A stretch of 64,000 nt of DNA from Branchiostoma lanceolatum (GCF_035083965.1 NC_089736.1:4715501-4779500), one strand, 5' to 3'. Shown: positions 28,049-38,800, numbered from the stretch's first letter. Program-made: numbers and translations. Notes: generated by a model not told the origin, from the sequence alone.

Positions 28049-30654
28049 GTATGTTTTTGCTTTACTGTTACCATTTACAGGCCACGTTGATTACCCCAAT
28101 GCCTATTGCAAAAATGTCAGCGAACGCCATCATGTTTTATTATGATGGAATACATGTCGAGGCACAGCTCAACACAATTGTATGCGGGCATTTTTATGGT
28201 AAGGACATGTGCCTAATTTGCTGTACCCTTACCTGTACCTGCATTTGGAAAAAAACACGCAGACCCAAATTAGATAAGTGACATTAAAGTGTTGTTCTTG
28301 TGTCACGCAGACGTGCTGGTTTCCTTATCAACGATCAATGATCTGGGACAAGTACCCTACACACCGCCATGATCATCTGAATCCGCTGTTGTCGAAACTT
28401 CGCCTCATGGAGCCACCAGTTAAACCTTGCCTCCTCAACCGGTCTCTATTCTTAGACCAGGTCACGTATCCAAATTACACGACGGTTGTCGTCTTAAACA
28501 GAGACCGCCTGTATCACCAAGGAGACGTTCTTACCGTGAGGGTGGTGGCAAGAGACAAAGAAGGAAGGCCGAAGACGTACGGAGGAGACTTTTTCCGTGC
28601 CAGACTCATCAGCAGTGACCGTTCGCTGCAGGCCAGTAGCGCCGGTCACGTCACTGACCACTGTAACGGCACCTACACCGTGCTGTTCCCACTATACTGG
28701 TCGGGGAACGTTTCGGTGAGTACAGCGTTTATTTGGAACGAACTACAACATTTCCGCTCAAGCGGTCCGGTTGTATTTTGTTGTTGACAACGTCTTTCCT
28801 GTCCACAGTCACTGCATTTTTTGTCTTTGCCCGTCCGATGTCTTCTGAAAATCCTGATAGCAACATTTTCTTTTCTTCTTTTGCCAAATACATAACTTTT
28901 TCTACATACCGTTGTATCTTATACATCAGATAAAGATCCAGCTTGTCCATCCAAGCGAAGCAGTGAAGGTTCTACAGAGCGTACGAGAAACTACGAACAA
29001 GAGAGTCTTCCACTGCACTTTCGTCGACGTGAAAACGAAGGCTACTCAAACACGGCCATGCTTCAGCTCTGCCAACCCAAGCCTACCGCAACACCAACAG
29101 TGCGATTTGTCCAAACGGGAGGTGAACGGAACATGGATTTGTCAAAAACCGGACAAACTCCCGTGTTCCACCATCTCAAAGTGCCGATGGGAAAAAGGCA
29201 CGAACAGAGTAAAGACACTGGGCTTTGTATCTCAAGAGGAAAGGAAACTTTTCCAAAAGTAAGCCCTCCCCTTTTCTAAAAGTAAGACATTCAACAGTTA
29301 GCTTGCACTGACAGCCACATAACAATGTATTCTATTACATACATTATCTTCATAGTGCTCTTAATAGATTCACACATAGCATTATGCTACGAATGTAGCT
29401 ATGCATAGACTTTGACACATATTTGCATAACTTATTATTTACCTTTCGGCATAAAATGTTATAGTCAACAGGAATCACTTTCCATACACTGGAGTTATCG
29501 AAAATGTATGGCAGTTTTATCGATACATTGTTCATTGCCATTACCCGTGCCATACAGGCCATATCTTGAGGAGGAACTTGAAGTAGACCCCAAGGAGCCC
29601 ATACTTGTCCTTGAGACAGAACTGCCCACACCTCAACACCTTCCAGCGTGTACCGGGAACGCCCGTGAGTCTGGAGCTTCACTGGGACATTGGTCAGGCA
29701 AGGTCTGGAGGTCATCGGTCTGCAATGTCCGAGTGTTCACTAAGGAGGGCATCCAGCGATGCCTGGCTAACAAGACAGTGTTCATGCAAGGTAAGTATCA
29801 TTAGCAAAATAGTGGTTAATGACTATGCTTCTGGTCGATTTAGCAAGTCCCTACTTTAGATGTTGTTAATTTCTTTCTATTTCTTCAATCTAGGTGATTC
29901 TACCATTAGACAATGGAGTCAGCGTCTGCAGAAGGTAGTGCCGTTGTACTACAATAATGCAACCATGGATTCTTCAGGTTTGTCAAAGTTTTTTTGCACT
30001 TGGTCAAACAGTTGTCTTCCATACATATCAAATATTTTGCTTTTCAAAATCTGAATGATTTTAATCAACATGCAGGTAGCATTCCAAACAGTCTGCAACA
30101 TCTAACCCTGAACTGGTCCATTTTTCTTGGCAGCTCGTTTAGGAGGAGACAACAGTCGGTGGAACATCTTTGTTCGCTTCCGGTTCCACCACTTTCCCAC
30201 ACAAGTTGGCGCTTGGAATTTCTTTTACGATTACATTTACACTGCCGACATGCTCGATACCATTCCAGGAGGCCCAGACACTGTGGTAGTCCTGAGTCTG
30301 TGGGCTCACTTTACGGCAGAGCCGCTAGAAATGATCCGGTCGCGACTGTACGCCATACGGGGCGCCATACATCGTCTCATGCGCAGGAGTCCCGGCACGC
30401 GGGTTTTCGTTAGAACGGGAACAACGCGAGAGCACAATGGGGGAAAGGTGGAGTACTACCTGCTTGCGAGCGACTGGCTGGCTTACCAGATCACGGAGGT
30501 GTTTCGAGAGATGTTCCGGGCGGATCCAGACGTGGTCGTGTTGGACACGTGGGACATGAGCGTTTGTCAGCCGGGCAAAGACCACGTTCACCCAGATCAA
30601 ACGATGGTGGATAGTCAACTAAACAGGCTGTTTTCTCATATCTGCCCAAACTAG
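27986..30654 (+). CDS. NXPE-family protein (neurexophilin-like plus PC-esterase domain)
   Basis: Six coding exons: 27,986-28,048, 28,311-28,715, 28,930-29,258, 29,558-29,790, 29,894-29,977 and 30,134-30,654. All phases fit; product 544 residues, close to vertebrate NXPE1-4. Residues 7-20 form a hydrophobic signal or anchor. About 60-200 is the neurexophilin-like domain (RDKEGRPKTYGGDFFRARL, NGTYTV, then LVHPSEAVKVL). A Cys-rich linker follows, then the C-terminal PC-esterase: GDSTIRQW (nucleophile Ser346) and the paired DHVH (Asp521/His524) before the end. All catalytic residues are present, so an active SGNH-type acyl-esterase or acetyltransferase in Golgi or outside the cell is plausible; substrate unknown. 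Several N-X-S/T sites. No AATAAA was found close after the stop. Start choice rests on the hydrophobic exon and phase. Confidence 0.9.
28311..28715 (+). CDS. NXPE gene exon 2 (neurexophilin-like domain)
   Basis: Acceptor tgtcacgcag and donor gtgagt, 135 codons, phase 0 at both ends. Contains DVLTVRVVARDKEGRPKTYG and CNGTYTVLFPLYWSGNVS, core signatures of the family. Confidence 0.9.
28930..29258 (+). CDS. NXPE gene exon 3
   Basis: Acceptor cttatacatcag. Starts IKIQLVHPSEAVKVLQSVRE, the conserved strand after the WSGNVS turn, then a Cys-rich region (CDLSKREVNGTWIC). Donor gtaagc, phase 2. Confidence 0.9.
29558..29790 (+). CDS. NXPE gene exon 4
   Basis: Acceptor gccatacag; reads to CLANKTVFMQ, the lead-in to the esterase motif. 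Donor gtaagt, phase 1. Confidence 0.88.
29894..29977 (+). CDS. NXPE gene exon 5 (GDST nucleophile motif)
   Basis: Acceptor cttcaatctag; the split codon plus this exon gives GDSTIRQWSQRLQKVVPL, the PC-esterase GDS motif. Donor gtttgt, phase 1. Confidence 0.9.
30134..30654 (+). CDS. NXPE gene exon 6 (esterase C-terminus)
   Basis: Acceptor tttcttggcag; reads ARLGGDNSRWNIFVRFRF, later GGPDTVVVLSLWAHF and CQPGKDHVHPDQ, ending ICPN and TAG at 30,652-30,654. The DHVH pair supplies the catalytic Asp and His. Confidence 0.92.
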
Positions 30655-30983
30655 ACGGGCCTAGAGACAGGAAAAACAATGATTTAACAAGAAAGATTTG
30701 CAAGCAAACACATAACGTTTATCTTTACATGGTACCGGTCTAGCGTTAAAAAAACACTGCCTGCTTCACAAAGTCCAAGTATTTCTTTCACTCCAAGACA
30801 GAGCTTCAAACTGTGACATGATGATAGTAATACAAAGTCGGAAACCGAGACTTTATTGATAAAAGTCTATTTCATCTATGTTATCCATAACACAACACAC
30901 ACATGGCGCCGTGTACATAGGTACGCATGCGCCTTCTAGCATACATAAGTACTTAGGTCATAGTATAGAACGCATACTTTGCA

Positions 30984-31346
30984 TTAAAGGGAACCCAAAC
31001 AATATTAGGGACCCAAAATCGGATTTTGAAAGTCAACTATTTAGTCATTTCTATACATGATTAGTTCAAACTACACAATCACAATGTATACCGACGTCCA
31101 TCATGCAAAACTACGACGTCGTTGTGATGTGAGAACTCACTGAAAATCGTCGACAGGGTTTTTGTAGGCTCGCGAAACTAAGGGAATCATCGTACGGCAC
31201 GTTTTTGCGCGGTTTTAAATTGCTCAAAGTATGAAATTATTGCGCAAATGTGCTGAATAGTGTTAGTAAATGTCACTACCATAAAGATTTCAGCATTTTT
31301 TTCATTTCCTTGTTTTGGGCCCTAATATTGCTTTGGTTGCCTTTAA
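30984..31346. mobile_element. Complete MITE, TTAA-end family
   Basis: 363 bp from TTAAAGGGAACCCAAACAAT to the inverted GCTTTGGTTGCCTTTAA end; the terminal repeats also share AATATTAGGG. TTAA at both edges may be a target duplication (piggyBac-like) or TTA (Harbinger-like). Other copies are at 10,298, 22,641 and 51,780. No ORF. Confidence 0.8.
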
Positions 31347-31349
31347 ATC

Positions 31350-32015
31350 TCTAAAGATTCTGGTACGTGACCAAGCTTATGGCACCGAACGCTTCTCTAA
31401 TGAAAAATTAACGGTGCCTTTACCTTTATCAAAACAAATATTTCCTACTAATATCATACAAATGAGGTATCTTGTTTATAAAGATGAAGGTTACGTTAAT
31501 CTTTTTAAAAAGTAGCAAGAATCGCAAATTTTACATGCAAGCGAACTAGCACCTTTGATTTTCGAAATCACCAAAACAATACAATACACTAGTAATCTGT
31601 ATATGTTATATGGAATCGTCCTGCTGCTTTGGCCTTCATAAAGTCGTGAACTGACAAATATGTCATAGATGAAATTGTGTAACAACGTAGTGTGATTTTC
31701 GTATCAAAATTATAGTTTTAGGCTAATTTTCTTCCTATTGATCAAGAACGACTCGTAGACTAGCTACCACAGCTCTCTATAGTTTGAAGCTCCTTGGATA
31801 AACTAACTAGAATGCCACCCGGCTGCAGGCTATTCTGTACCCGCCTACCGCTGAATTTCCACTGAAAAGATCTTGATGTATTCGTTCTGAAATTACTTTG
31901 GGCTCCTTTAACATTTAGCATGCTGAACCATCTATAAGACCGTACAATGTTGAGGTATAAAGCTGCTGGTGGGATGCTAAAGGTTAATATGAGTAGTTAC
32001 ATGTATCATACACTG
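31350..32015. other. Intergenic sequence between convergent genes
   Basis: About 1.4 kb separates the NXPE stop from the 3' end of the minus-strand gene. Apart from the MITE nothing was recognised here. Confidence 0.45.
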
Positions 32016-32018
32016 TTC

Positions 32019-32024
32019 TTTATT
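32019..32024 (-). promoter_or_regulatory. Polyadenylation signal of the minus-strand secreted-protein gene
   Basis: AATAAA on the minus strand 42 bases after the stop codon, implying a very short 3' UTR. Confidence 0.65.
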
Positions 32025-32065
32025 TGCCTGCTCAGTCATACAGTTTTGTTTGTCCCTAATAGTTT

Positions 32066-33714
32066 TCACGGGTCGGACAGGACGACAGTGAGCGCTCCAA
32101 AGCTACCGGTGACCAGGTCATCCAACCGTCCTTTTCTGCAGGTGAGCTGCAGGTAGACCCTGGCGTTTTTCTGTACATTGAAGGTCCCGACGAGCTGTAG
32201 GCCTTCGTAGGCCGCCTGTGTGTTCCCGATGACAGTCTGCATAACGGGCGTGTGTTTCTGCGGAATCCCGGCAATGTAGAACACTGTGACTTTCAGGTAG
32301 TCACAGGAGTGAACTAGCTTCTGACTGTAGGTGAGGCTAACACGCCCCTCCTTTTTAAAGAGGAGGAACCCGCTGCTGAAGGCCTTGATGGCGTCAGAAT
32401 CGGTGTTAAGGACCTCGCCGAACTGTAGGATGCGTGTCCCCGCGCCGGACCACCGCACGCCCCGCTGCAGTTCCGCCAGCATCAGACAGGCGTAGTCCGT
32501 GGGCAGCCACATGATGTTGAGCGCGCTGACGGGGGTGTTGTCCCCGTATCTCGTCTGACACTGCGGGTCCGTCTCGATGTCGAATATCAGGCTGTCTCCC
32601 TGGTTCACCAACATGGCCCCCGACGCCCGAAGCAAGATGTCGGTGTGAGGTTGACCGCGTTTAAATTGGCGCGAAACGGTGCGGAGAAGACCGGAGTTTT
32701 TCATGAGTTTCACGTTGATGGTGTACCCCTTGGTACGGCACGGCTCTCCCGCCGAAAACGTCGCCTGAGCCAACGAGAATTTCACGATCCCCTCATCCTG
32801 GAACAGAACACTGTCCAGCCTTGGCAGGGAGATGACGTAACCATCAGACGACAGTCTCGGCTGTTCGTACTCCACTCGGTACTTTCCCGCGTTCGTGTTC
32901 TGTCGCGTCCTCGCTCGCCACACCACTGCGCCTGCGTCGTACGACGCGTACAGGATGCTCAGCGGCCCTGCAAGTTCGAGGTTCGCGATTTCGGTCAACT
33001 TCGGCGCTGGGTCGTCGGGAATGTCCGGACGGCCGAAGTAAGAGACACTAGACGGACAATACGCGCTGCTAAGCGCTAGTACCATCTCTTGCCCTGCCTC
33101 TACCAAAGCTGCGCCACTAAGACTAGCGGCGCTGTAGATATCCCGTTTCGTTGCTTCAAACCGCGTAGAACCAACGAGTTTATCCTGTACCTTGGCGCTG
33201 ATTTGTAGATACGTCGGACACGTGTGTTTTATCGCCATATTGTAATCCACCCAGATCATTCCGTCTCTCTTGAATATGATCCTATCGCCGTCACCAGCCG
33301 CGAAAAATGTATCGGTAGGGATCGTGATCTCGTCGATAGGCAGGCGGCTGGGGTCCATGGTGACAGGGGACCTCGTCGTACGCGCCTCGACCATGTTTGT
33401 CTTGACGTGCCCCCTCCAGAAGTCTGTGGCATGTTTGATAAGCGAGGGCGAGCAGACAGCGTCCTCGAAAGTCGTGCAGGGTTTGAGCACGTGGCTTGCC
33501 TCCATGCACCGAGAGCACGGCTCACACTGCATGTTCAGCACGTTATGATAATATCCGGACCCGCAGGAACCGACCTCTTTGATGCAGAAGTATCCACCAG
33601 CGGTGTTGATGCAGTTCCCGGGCGCGTTACAGGGGGCGTTGTTCATCTCACACTCGTTCACGTCCATGCATTGAACGTCTTTCGTTCGAGAGCAAATCGT
33701 TGTGGCCATAAAAC
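32066..33714 (-). CDS. Secreted multidomain protein, exon 4 (EGF/TNFR modules and three beta repeats)
   Basis: Single 1,649-nt exon from acceptor ttttcctcccag to TGA at 32,068-32,066. GC content and codon use are clearly coding. Each repeat carries paired Cys, e.g. KHTCPTYLQISAKV, GEPCRTKGYTINVKL and VHSCDYLKVTVFY, each followed by a hydrophobic VLAL / LIFDI / VYLQL strand. Confidence 0.93.
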
Positions 33715-36047
33715 CTGGGAGGAAAACAAAATAAAATAAATAGTAAACAACAATTCTAATTCAATAGGCATGACTTTCCCTGAATCCCGAAAAAGAAATG
33801 AGTTCCTCTCTTGTTCCAAAGAGGACTTTTGGAATTTGTCGTCACGGCGCAGCCGGAGTCAATTTGCCATACCCTGCAGGAGTCCCAATCACAGCGGAGG
33901 AGAGGGCGGGAGGGTGATCCTCCCGGGAGATCTTATCTGACCTCCCATGAAATCTCAGGCTGGTCACTTCTGCGCGTGCGAGTAACATTCCACAAATACC
34001 AACCTCAGCATAGCTGGGATGTACGGAATTCTCTGCAACTAAATACATAATATGCGCGCTCCTGAAGCGTCGCCAAAAATATTTTGTCATAACTATCCAT
34101 AAAGTCCATACTTGATTAAGTTCATATATGGCCCATATTAATTGCAAGTCTATTCGTTGGAAATATTGTGTGGAGTCAAATACGGTAGATCAGTCGTCCT
34201 CTGATCATGAAATGTACTTAAATACGTTTGATAGCATTTATTGCTCCGAACATATTCTGGCGTTCTTACAAAGACAATAGTTACCAAATAACAACAGCCT
34301 ATCTTTGTGAAATTGAACCAACTAAGCTGAATGAAATCAACTAACAGCTGAGCTAATCTTCCACTGGTCGTGACAGAAAAGACAGACTCTATGTACGGTC
34401 ATTGTACCGGGGAAATTCTTCTAGCTTCGCTTTTCGACAAGTACCATGAACAGTGGACCACGGTTTAACGTCCTTTAGCGTTCATGTCAGGTGAGCAACA
34501 CCGCCGGTATTCGAAGTCACGGGTCGAGAGGCAGGCGAACTAACCACTGTGGACTACGCATGCTACAAACTTCCAGAACAGATTCCCCGTACCTCTTCAG
34601 TATAATTGTATTAAAGGGCGTGGTTCGTGTAGGGGTCAAAGATCAAGGGCAGATAGCCGGGTCAAAGCTACCACCCTGCGACGGCTATCATGTCAAAATA
34701 TATACCTCAGATACCCTACTTTTTGAAAATCATAAGGAAAATTTGCAACTTCAGGTGGTACTGATAGGTAAAATTTTGAGGTCGGGTCCATGGACTACAG
34801 ACCATACACAAGCCCCACCTGGCGGACAGATGGTGCACGGCAGGCAGATTGGCGGCTCCACGTCCGTGGCACAGTACTCGTTCTGGAAGCAGGTCTGACA
34901 CACGTCCAGGCTGTACATGCGGTCCAACATGTGCACCAGCTCCGACTGTTTGCGGTCAATGCTCTTCTGACGCGCCTCCAGGCGGACCTGGTGGGTATGA
35001 CAGAAGGGAAATTGTTAGGAACGGGCCAGAAATAATCAATCTCTATCAGACTCCTTTGGTTGCTGAAAAATAGTAGAAATTTGTCAAATAGGCTTGATAT
35101 TATGCCGAATGAGCCAATGAAAGCTTCTTTCCTAGAACTTCATCGCTATGGAACAAGCTTTCCCGCGATTGCTTCCCTGATGGGTACAGCCTTAAACCTT
35201 TCAAGTCAAAGGTAAACAAGCATCTGTCATTACAAACAACCCAGTACAGTAACCCAAAACATGCGAGTGGCTCTTTTGAGCCTTGTTTTGTTGTGAATTT
35301 GAAGTAAAAAAAAAGATATTTTGATACTGGACTACTCCCAGCCCTTTCTCACCTGTTGTAAGTTGAGAGTCTTCTGTTGTTCGATGAGTTTCTCCTGATG
35401 CTTGACCATCATCTTCTGCATGTGCTGATAGTCGCCCTGCGCGCTCTGCGGAAGCTCAAGCTGCACTTTCGGCATGTCCCGCATGGCGCGCTCCATCCCT
35501 GGGCAATAGGAAATGTTTTGTTTTTAATTGATGCATGAAAGTTGCAACAAGAGTGGGGTTAAAAAAAAACACCGGCGACGTTAGTTCGTTAGATGATAAG
35601 TATGAAAATCACTGGCATAATTGAATTCATAATGACAATTGATAAATTCGCTGGTTTCCATGATAGGCCCACGCCAACTCTCATGTCACATAACGTCTCA
35701 ACGGCATGCGCGATAGACACCAAAGTTGGTGACTTTTCTGAAAAATTCTCTCGACAACAGTTTCAAAATATTCATGTAAGTTCGTGATTTTTCTTGTTGC
35801 CTTGGCGACGGGTTTCTGACAGGCAAATTTCACAACATACGCTAATATTTGTTTTAACAATGGAGATTTCATTTTCAACCATCTGCGGGCTATTCTCGAG
35901 CTCACCGGTCTTGTTCTTGGGTTTGACGTCACACTGCAGTACATAGTCGTCTTTCTTGTTACGCTTCGACTCTCTTGGCTTTGCACTGGAAGTCTGCAGT
36001 ACCATGATAGCCGCCAGGACGCACAACAGTCGCCGAGACCAGTTCAT
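32066..36047 (-). CDS. Secreted multidomain protein: signal peptide, coiled coil, TNFR-like and EGF-like modules, three jelly-roll-like repeats
   Basis: Four coding exons on the minus strand: 36,047-35,906, 35,498-35,353, 34,987-34,819 and 33,714-32,066. Phases fit; product 701 residues. Residues 1-22 are a signal peptide (RRLLCVLAAIMVLQTSSA). About 50-120 is Gln/Met/Lys-rich with heptad character (likely coiled coil). About 125-168 is a TNFR-type cysteine module ending CTICPPGFMATTIC...DVQC, created exactly by the 34,819/33,714 splice. About 170-235 is DVNECEMNNAPC-type EGF followed by CEPCSRC...FEDAVC, again TNFR-like. About 260-701 shows three repeats of a beta-rich pattern (KRDGMIWVDYN, QDEGIVKFSLA, KKEGRVSLTYS), resembling C1q/TNF-type jelly rolls. 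The fold is inference; family and ligand unknown. An acceptor-like ttatttcag before the ATG suggests a further 5' UTR exon. Confidence 0.85.
34345..34566 (-). mobile_element. tRNA-derived SINE, family 1, copy 1 (intronic)
   Basis: Matches 63,703-63,962: cttccactggtcgtgacaga, ggggaaattc, tttcgacaag and gtggaccacgg, with a tRNA-like head (tagt..ccacagtggttag...) at the right end. It lies within the last intron of the secreted-protein gene, same strand as the gene. Confidence 0.7.
34819..34987 (-). CDS. Secreted multidomain protein, exon 3 (first cysteine module)
   Basis: Acceptor catacccaccag; VRLEARQKSIDRKQSELVHM, later CQTCFQNEYC and CLPCTICPP. Donor gtgggg, phase 1, splitting the Gly of CPPG. 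Confidence 0.85.
35100..35310 (+). pseudogene. LINE reverse-transcriptase C-terminal fragment (intronic)
   Basis: + strand frame reads FPRTSSLWNKLSRDCFPDGY, then SLKPFKSKVNKHL, ending in TAA and an A-rich tail. This is the usual C-terminal end of CR1/Jockey-type LINE ORF2 proteins. 5'-truncated; lies in the intron between exons 2 and 3 of the minus-strand gene, antisense to it. Confidence 0.7.
35353..35498 (-). CDS. Secreted multidomain protein, exon 2 (coiled coil)
   Basis: Acceptor cctattgcccag; MERAMRDMPKVQLELPQSAQ then QHMQKMMVKHQEKLIEQQKT. Donor gtgaga, phase 0. Rich in Gln, Met and Lys with leucines in heptad-like spacing. Confidence 0.85.
35906..36047 (-). CDS. Secreted multidomain protein, exon 1 (signal peptide)
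   Basis: ATG 36,047; MNWSRRLLCVLAAIMV then a basic stretch SKRNKKDDYVLQCDVKPKNK. Donor gtgagc after phase 1. Confidence 0.85.
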
Positions 36048-36059
36048 CTTGATCTGAAA

Positions 36060-36390
36060 TAAAAGACGAATAAGCAAGGTTTAATCTGACTGTTGTTGTG
36101 AAAACAATTTTTACAGTTTCAGACAATTTGCACAGTCAGCTTGGCGAAATCCAATATGAAAGCGGGGGTAAAGGATTGAACAGGGGAATAATTGAGAAAA
36201 GATACGTTATACAAATATAGTGAGACATATAACAACATTCTAGGGAATATCGTCAACCTTATGCGACAACACCATCAATCAGCAGCGTCAGCTAATCATC
36301 ATCATCTTAACGGGCGTCACCCATTGCACCTTAAAGAGCTGATGTATATATCAGATATGACAGATGCACACTAGCATATAGATGGTTCCA
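36060..36390. other. Upstream region of the minus-strand gene
   Basis: May contain its promoter or non-coding first exon. A weak his/asn-rich short open frame is present but not convincing. Confidence 0.4.
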
Positions 36391-37110
36391 GCAAACAATC
36401 GTGTCATGTTTTCGTATCAAGTTTTACTCCGCGTGAAGAGAGGACAAAGTTTTGCTCATGGTTTGCATTATCAGTGGGGACGCGAACTTGCCAATACTGT
36501 GATTTAGGTAGCCTCTACCAGCCCCCGTCCTATCGCTGGAAAAATAGTAGAAATCGGCCTAGGTGCTCCGCTATACAGGGTAGTCCGCTATACAGTGAAG
36601 CTCCATTATCCGCTATACAGTGAAGCTCCATTATCAATAACGGAGCTTCACTGTATTGCGAACTACCCTGTATAGCGGAGTACCTCGGCCGAATTCTACT
36701 ATTTTGCCAGCGATAGGACGGGGGCCTGGTAGAGGCTATGATTTAGGTAAGATTGAGGATGACTGTCATTTTGTTGTTGATTGTACACTATTCAACTATG
36801 AGAGGAATATCCTCTTTAAATGTATACAAGATAAGTTTCCTAGTCTTCGTTAATTAGATAGCTTAGAAAAAATTGCATTCCTTATGAAACTAGACAACTC
36901 TATCTCATAAACCCTGTGTGCTCATACATCTACAATTGCCTTAAGAAGCGAGAAGAAATTGAACATGTACATAGCGGTATTAATTAGTATTAAGATATAC
37001 TTAGATATCACATTTTTGTTATCACTGTAACTATACTTCTACTTCTACCATGACCTGTACTTAGCTCATCAGAGCATAAACGTGCAATAAAGGTCTTTCA
37101 TTCATTCATT
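36390..37110 (+). pseudogene. LINE 3'-end fragment interrupted by a MITE
   Basis: Reading across the MITE gives KFCSWFALSVGTRTCQYCDL, then GKIEDDCHFVVDCTLFNYER and KCIQDKFPSLR stop, the zinc-knuckle-like C-terminus common to many LINE ORF2 proteins. The 3' UTR ends in gcaataaag and (ATTC)n, typical of CR1-like tails. 5'-truncated. Confidence 0.75.
36509..36738. mobile_element. 230-bp MULE-like MITE with 9-bp target duplication
   Basis: Ends TAGCCTCTACCAGCCCCCGT and its near-perfect inverted partner; flanked on both sides by TGATTTAGG (36,500-36,508 and 36,739-36,747). Removing the element and one TGATTTAGG restores a continuous LINE reading frame, which proves insertion. Nine-base duplications are typical of Mutator-like elements. 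The centre is itself palindromic with a duplicated ccgctatacagtgaagctcc unit. Confidence 0.88.
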
Positions 37111-37153
37111 GTTTGATGTACATACGTTATTTCACACATGCCGTGTTTATACT

Positions 37154-37200
37154 AAATAGACCCCTTTCCAAATTCCGGCGCCATTTTGATACCTTTTCTC
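37154..37200. repeat. End of a 59-kb-type foldback element
   Basis: AATAGACCCCTTTCC...CGGCGCCATTTTGAT resembles the terminus of the element at 59,293-60,554. The other end was not located. Confidence 0.45.
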
Positions 37201-38455
37201 GCGAGATCATATTCTGACGGGCTCCACGTGTGTGATTTGGTAAAAGGAAGGTATGGAATTGTTGTAGCAGCTTTGTTACAATGGCGTCCCAATAGCAATC
37301 ATCAGATCACGCGATTGAAACGCCTGTTTGTCAAAAGAAACAGAAATTTGATCAAAAAAAAGGCCCACTTACTCAGACGATGTCTAGCTGTTCGGAGTCT
37401 AATTCGTGCTCAGCACCTCGCCTGTACTGTACCGCGCCCTGTTTTAATCACGAACTAGACCGTGAGAAGTAGACCGGACGTCGGCCAACTTTGCACACAT
37501 TTTGGACTTGATGTTGGGTTTTCCCCGCAAGTAACCTTGTCAAGGAATGTGGGTGAAGAATTGATTTATCTGGAACCGAAGAAATTGGTAAGTAGGACGC
37601 TCCCAGTACGTCTTGGAGACTGGCCGAGGCAAGGCTAAGTTAAACATCAGTTACACGTAGCCGACCATGGTCTCCCGACAACTCCCCACCTTCCCCAACC
37701 ATGGTTGAGAGTCAGTTGAGAACCAGTAAGGTGGGACTCGGCAGTCTGTTGCTAGATGGTTGGAAGGAGGTTAGAAAACATTCGGAGCTCGGTCGGGAGT
37801 AAGTCATGTACTAGTTGGAAATTGCCGTGAAAAGAATCTGTCGCGGACTCATTCCGGATGTTTTCTAATCTTATTACATATTTTTCTTATTGCTGGCAGA
37901 GAAAGACGTTAAGCATGATGAGGGTTTGAATTCTGGATCTCCTTAGCTGGTATAATGAGTCCTCGGCATAAGCTTGCGTTTTTCTGTTAGACACAATTTT
38001 ACCCTTTATGTAAAAGGTCCATATGAAAAAAGCACCTTATAAGCGTCCGCTAACAATAACTTGAGCAACTGTTTCCATGTTGTATCCGTTAAACAGCATA
38101 AAAATTTGGCATGTCGGCCATGTCCTAACAGAGAACACCATGTGGGACTAGGAGACAGCGGTGCGGTCTAGTTAGGGGACGGGAACACTGCCAGGGTGTG
38201 TGCAGTTGTGATCCAAACAAGAGGGCGTCGGCCTGACAACAGTCCAGTATCCCAAAATATACAGGGACATGGGGTCTGTAGGTTAGAGGCGCACGGAACA
38301 GGTGTGAGGATGGTATACACGGGAAATGGAAGACGAAATCGACTCTTTTGATTCAAGACATTTCGGTGATTGTTTTTTCAAGACCCGATGAATTTCCAAG
38401 ACACAGTATTAATCTCCTTAATCTTTACTATTCATAATTTAATAACTTTTGCAAC
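37200..38455. other. Repeat-poor intergenic sequence
   Basis: No exon supported. CCATGGT-containing sequence near 37,650-37,735 resembles the MITE in the DUSP intron. Confidence 0.4.
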
Positions 38456-38459
38456 CGTC

Positions 38460-38800
38460 GTACTTTGTCACATCTCTTTTATTACCTTCGACGAGAAGAT
38501 TGTGTTTTTGAGAGCGTTTGTATAACTCAAGAAGCTTTGGATGGATTGTCATTTGGTATGTGGTTATGTCCTATCAAAGAATTGATTAGATTTTTGGTCC
38601 CCTATTGGTTTGCCTCAGTACTGCAACAGAGCGTCCGGTTCTGAACAAGCTATGGTCACGATTTGTGGATGGCGTATGGCTCTTGTTACCATGCTGTTAG
38701 AAGTCTGCCGAAAGCATTGTAGCTCTGAAGACTCTCTGGGTATCTAATCTTGAAAAACAGAGTCGGAGCCAAGTTTGAAGCTGGTAGGGTACCCGAGTTT
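38460..38800 (+). repeat. Hairpin/GT/GGATGGATTG element, copy 1
   Basis: Starts attACCTTCGACGAGAAGAT, then ataactcaagaagctttgga and tggattgtcatttggtatg, with ...gtactgcaacagagcgtcc downstream. Same layout as seven other copies in this window. Confidence 0.6.

Noticed and set aside
32645..33739. Open frames on the + strand across the secreted-protein exon
   Set aside because: Antisense shadows of the GC-rich minus-strand coding exon.
37186..37458. 90-codon basic open frame
   Set aside because: Begins at a foldback-element terminus and has no splice or family support.
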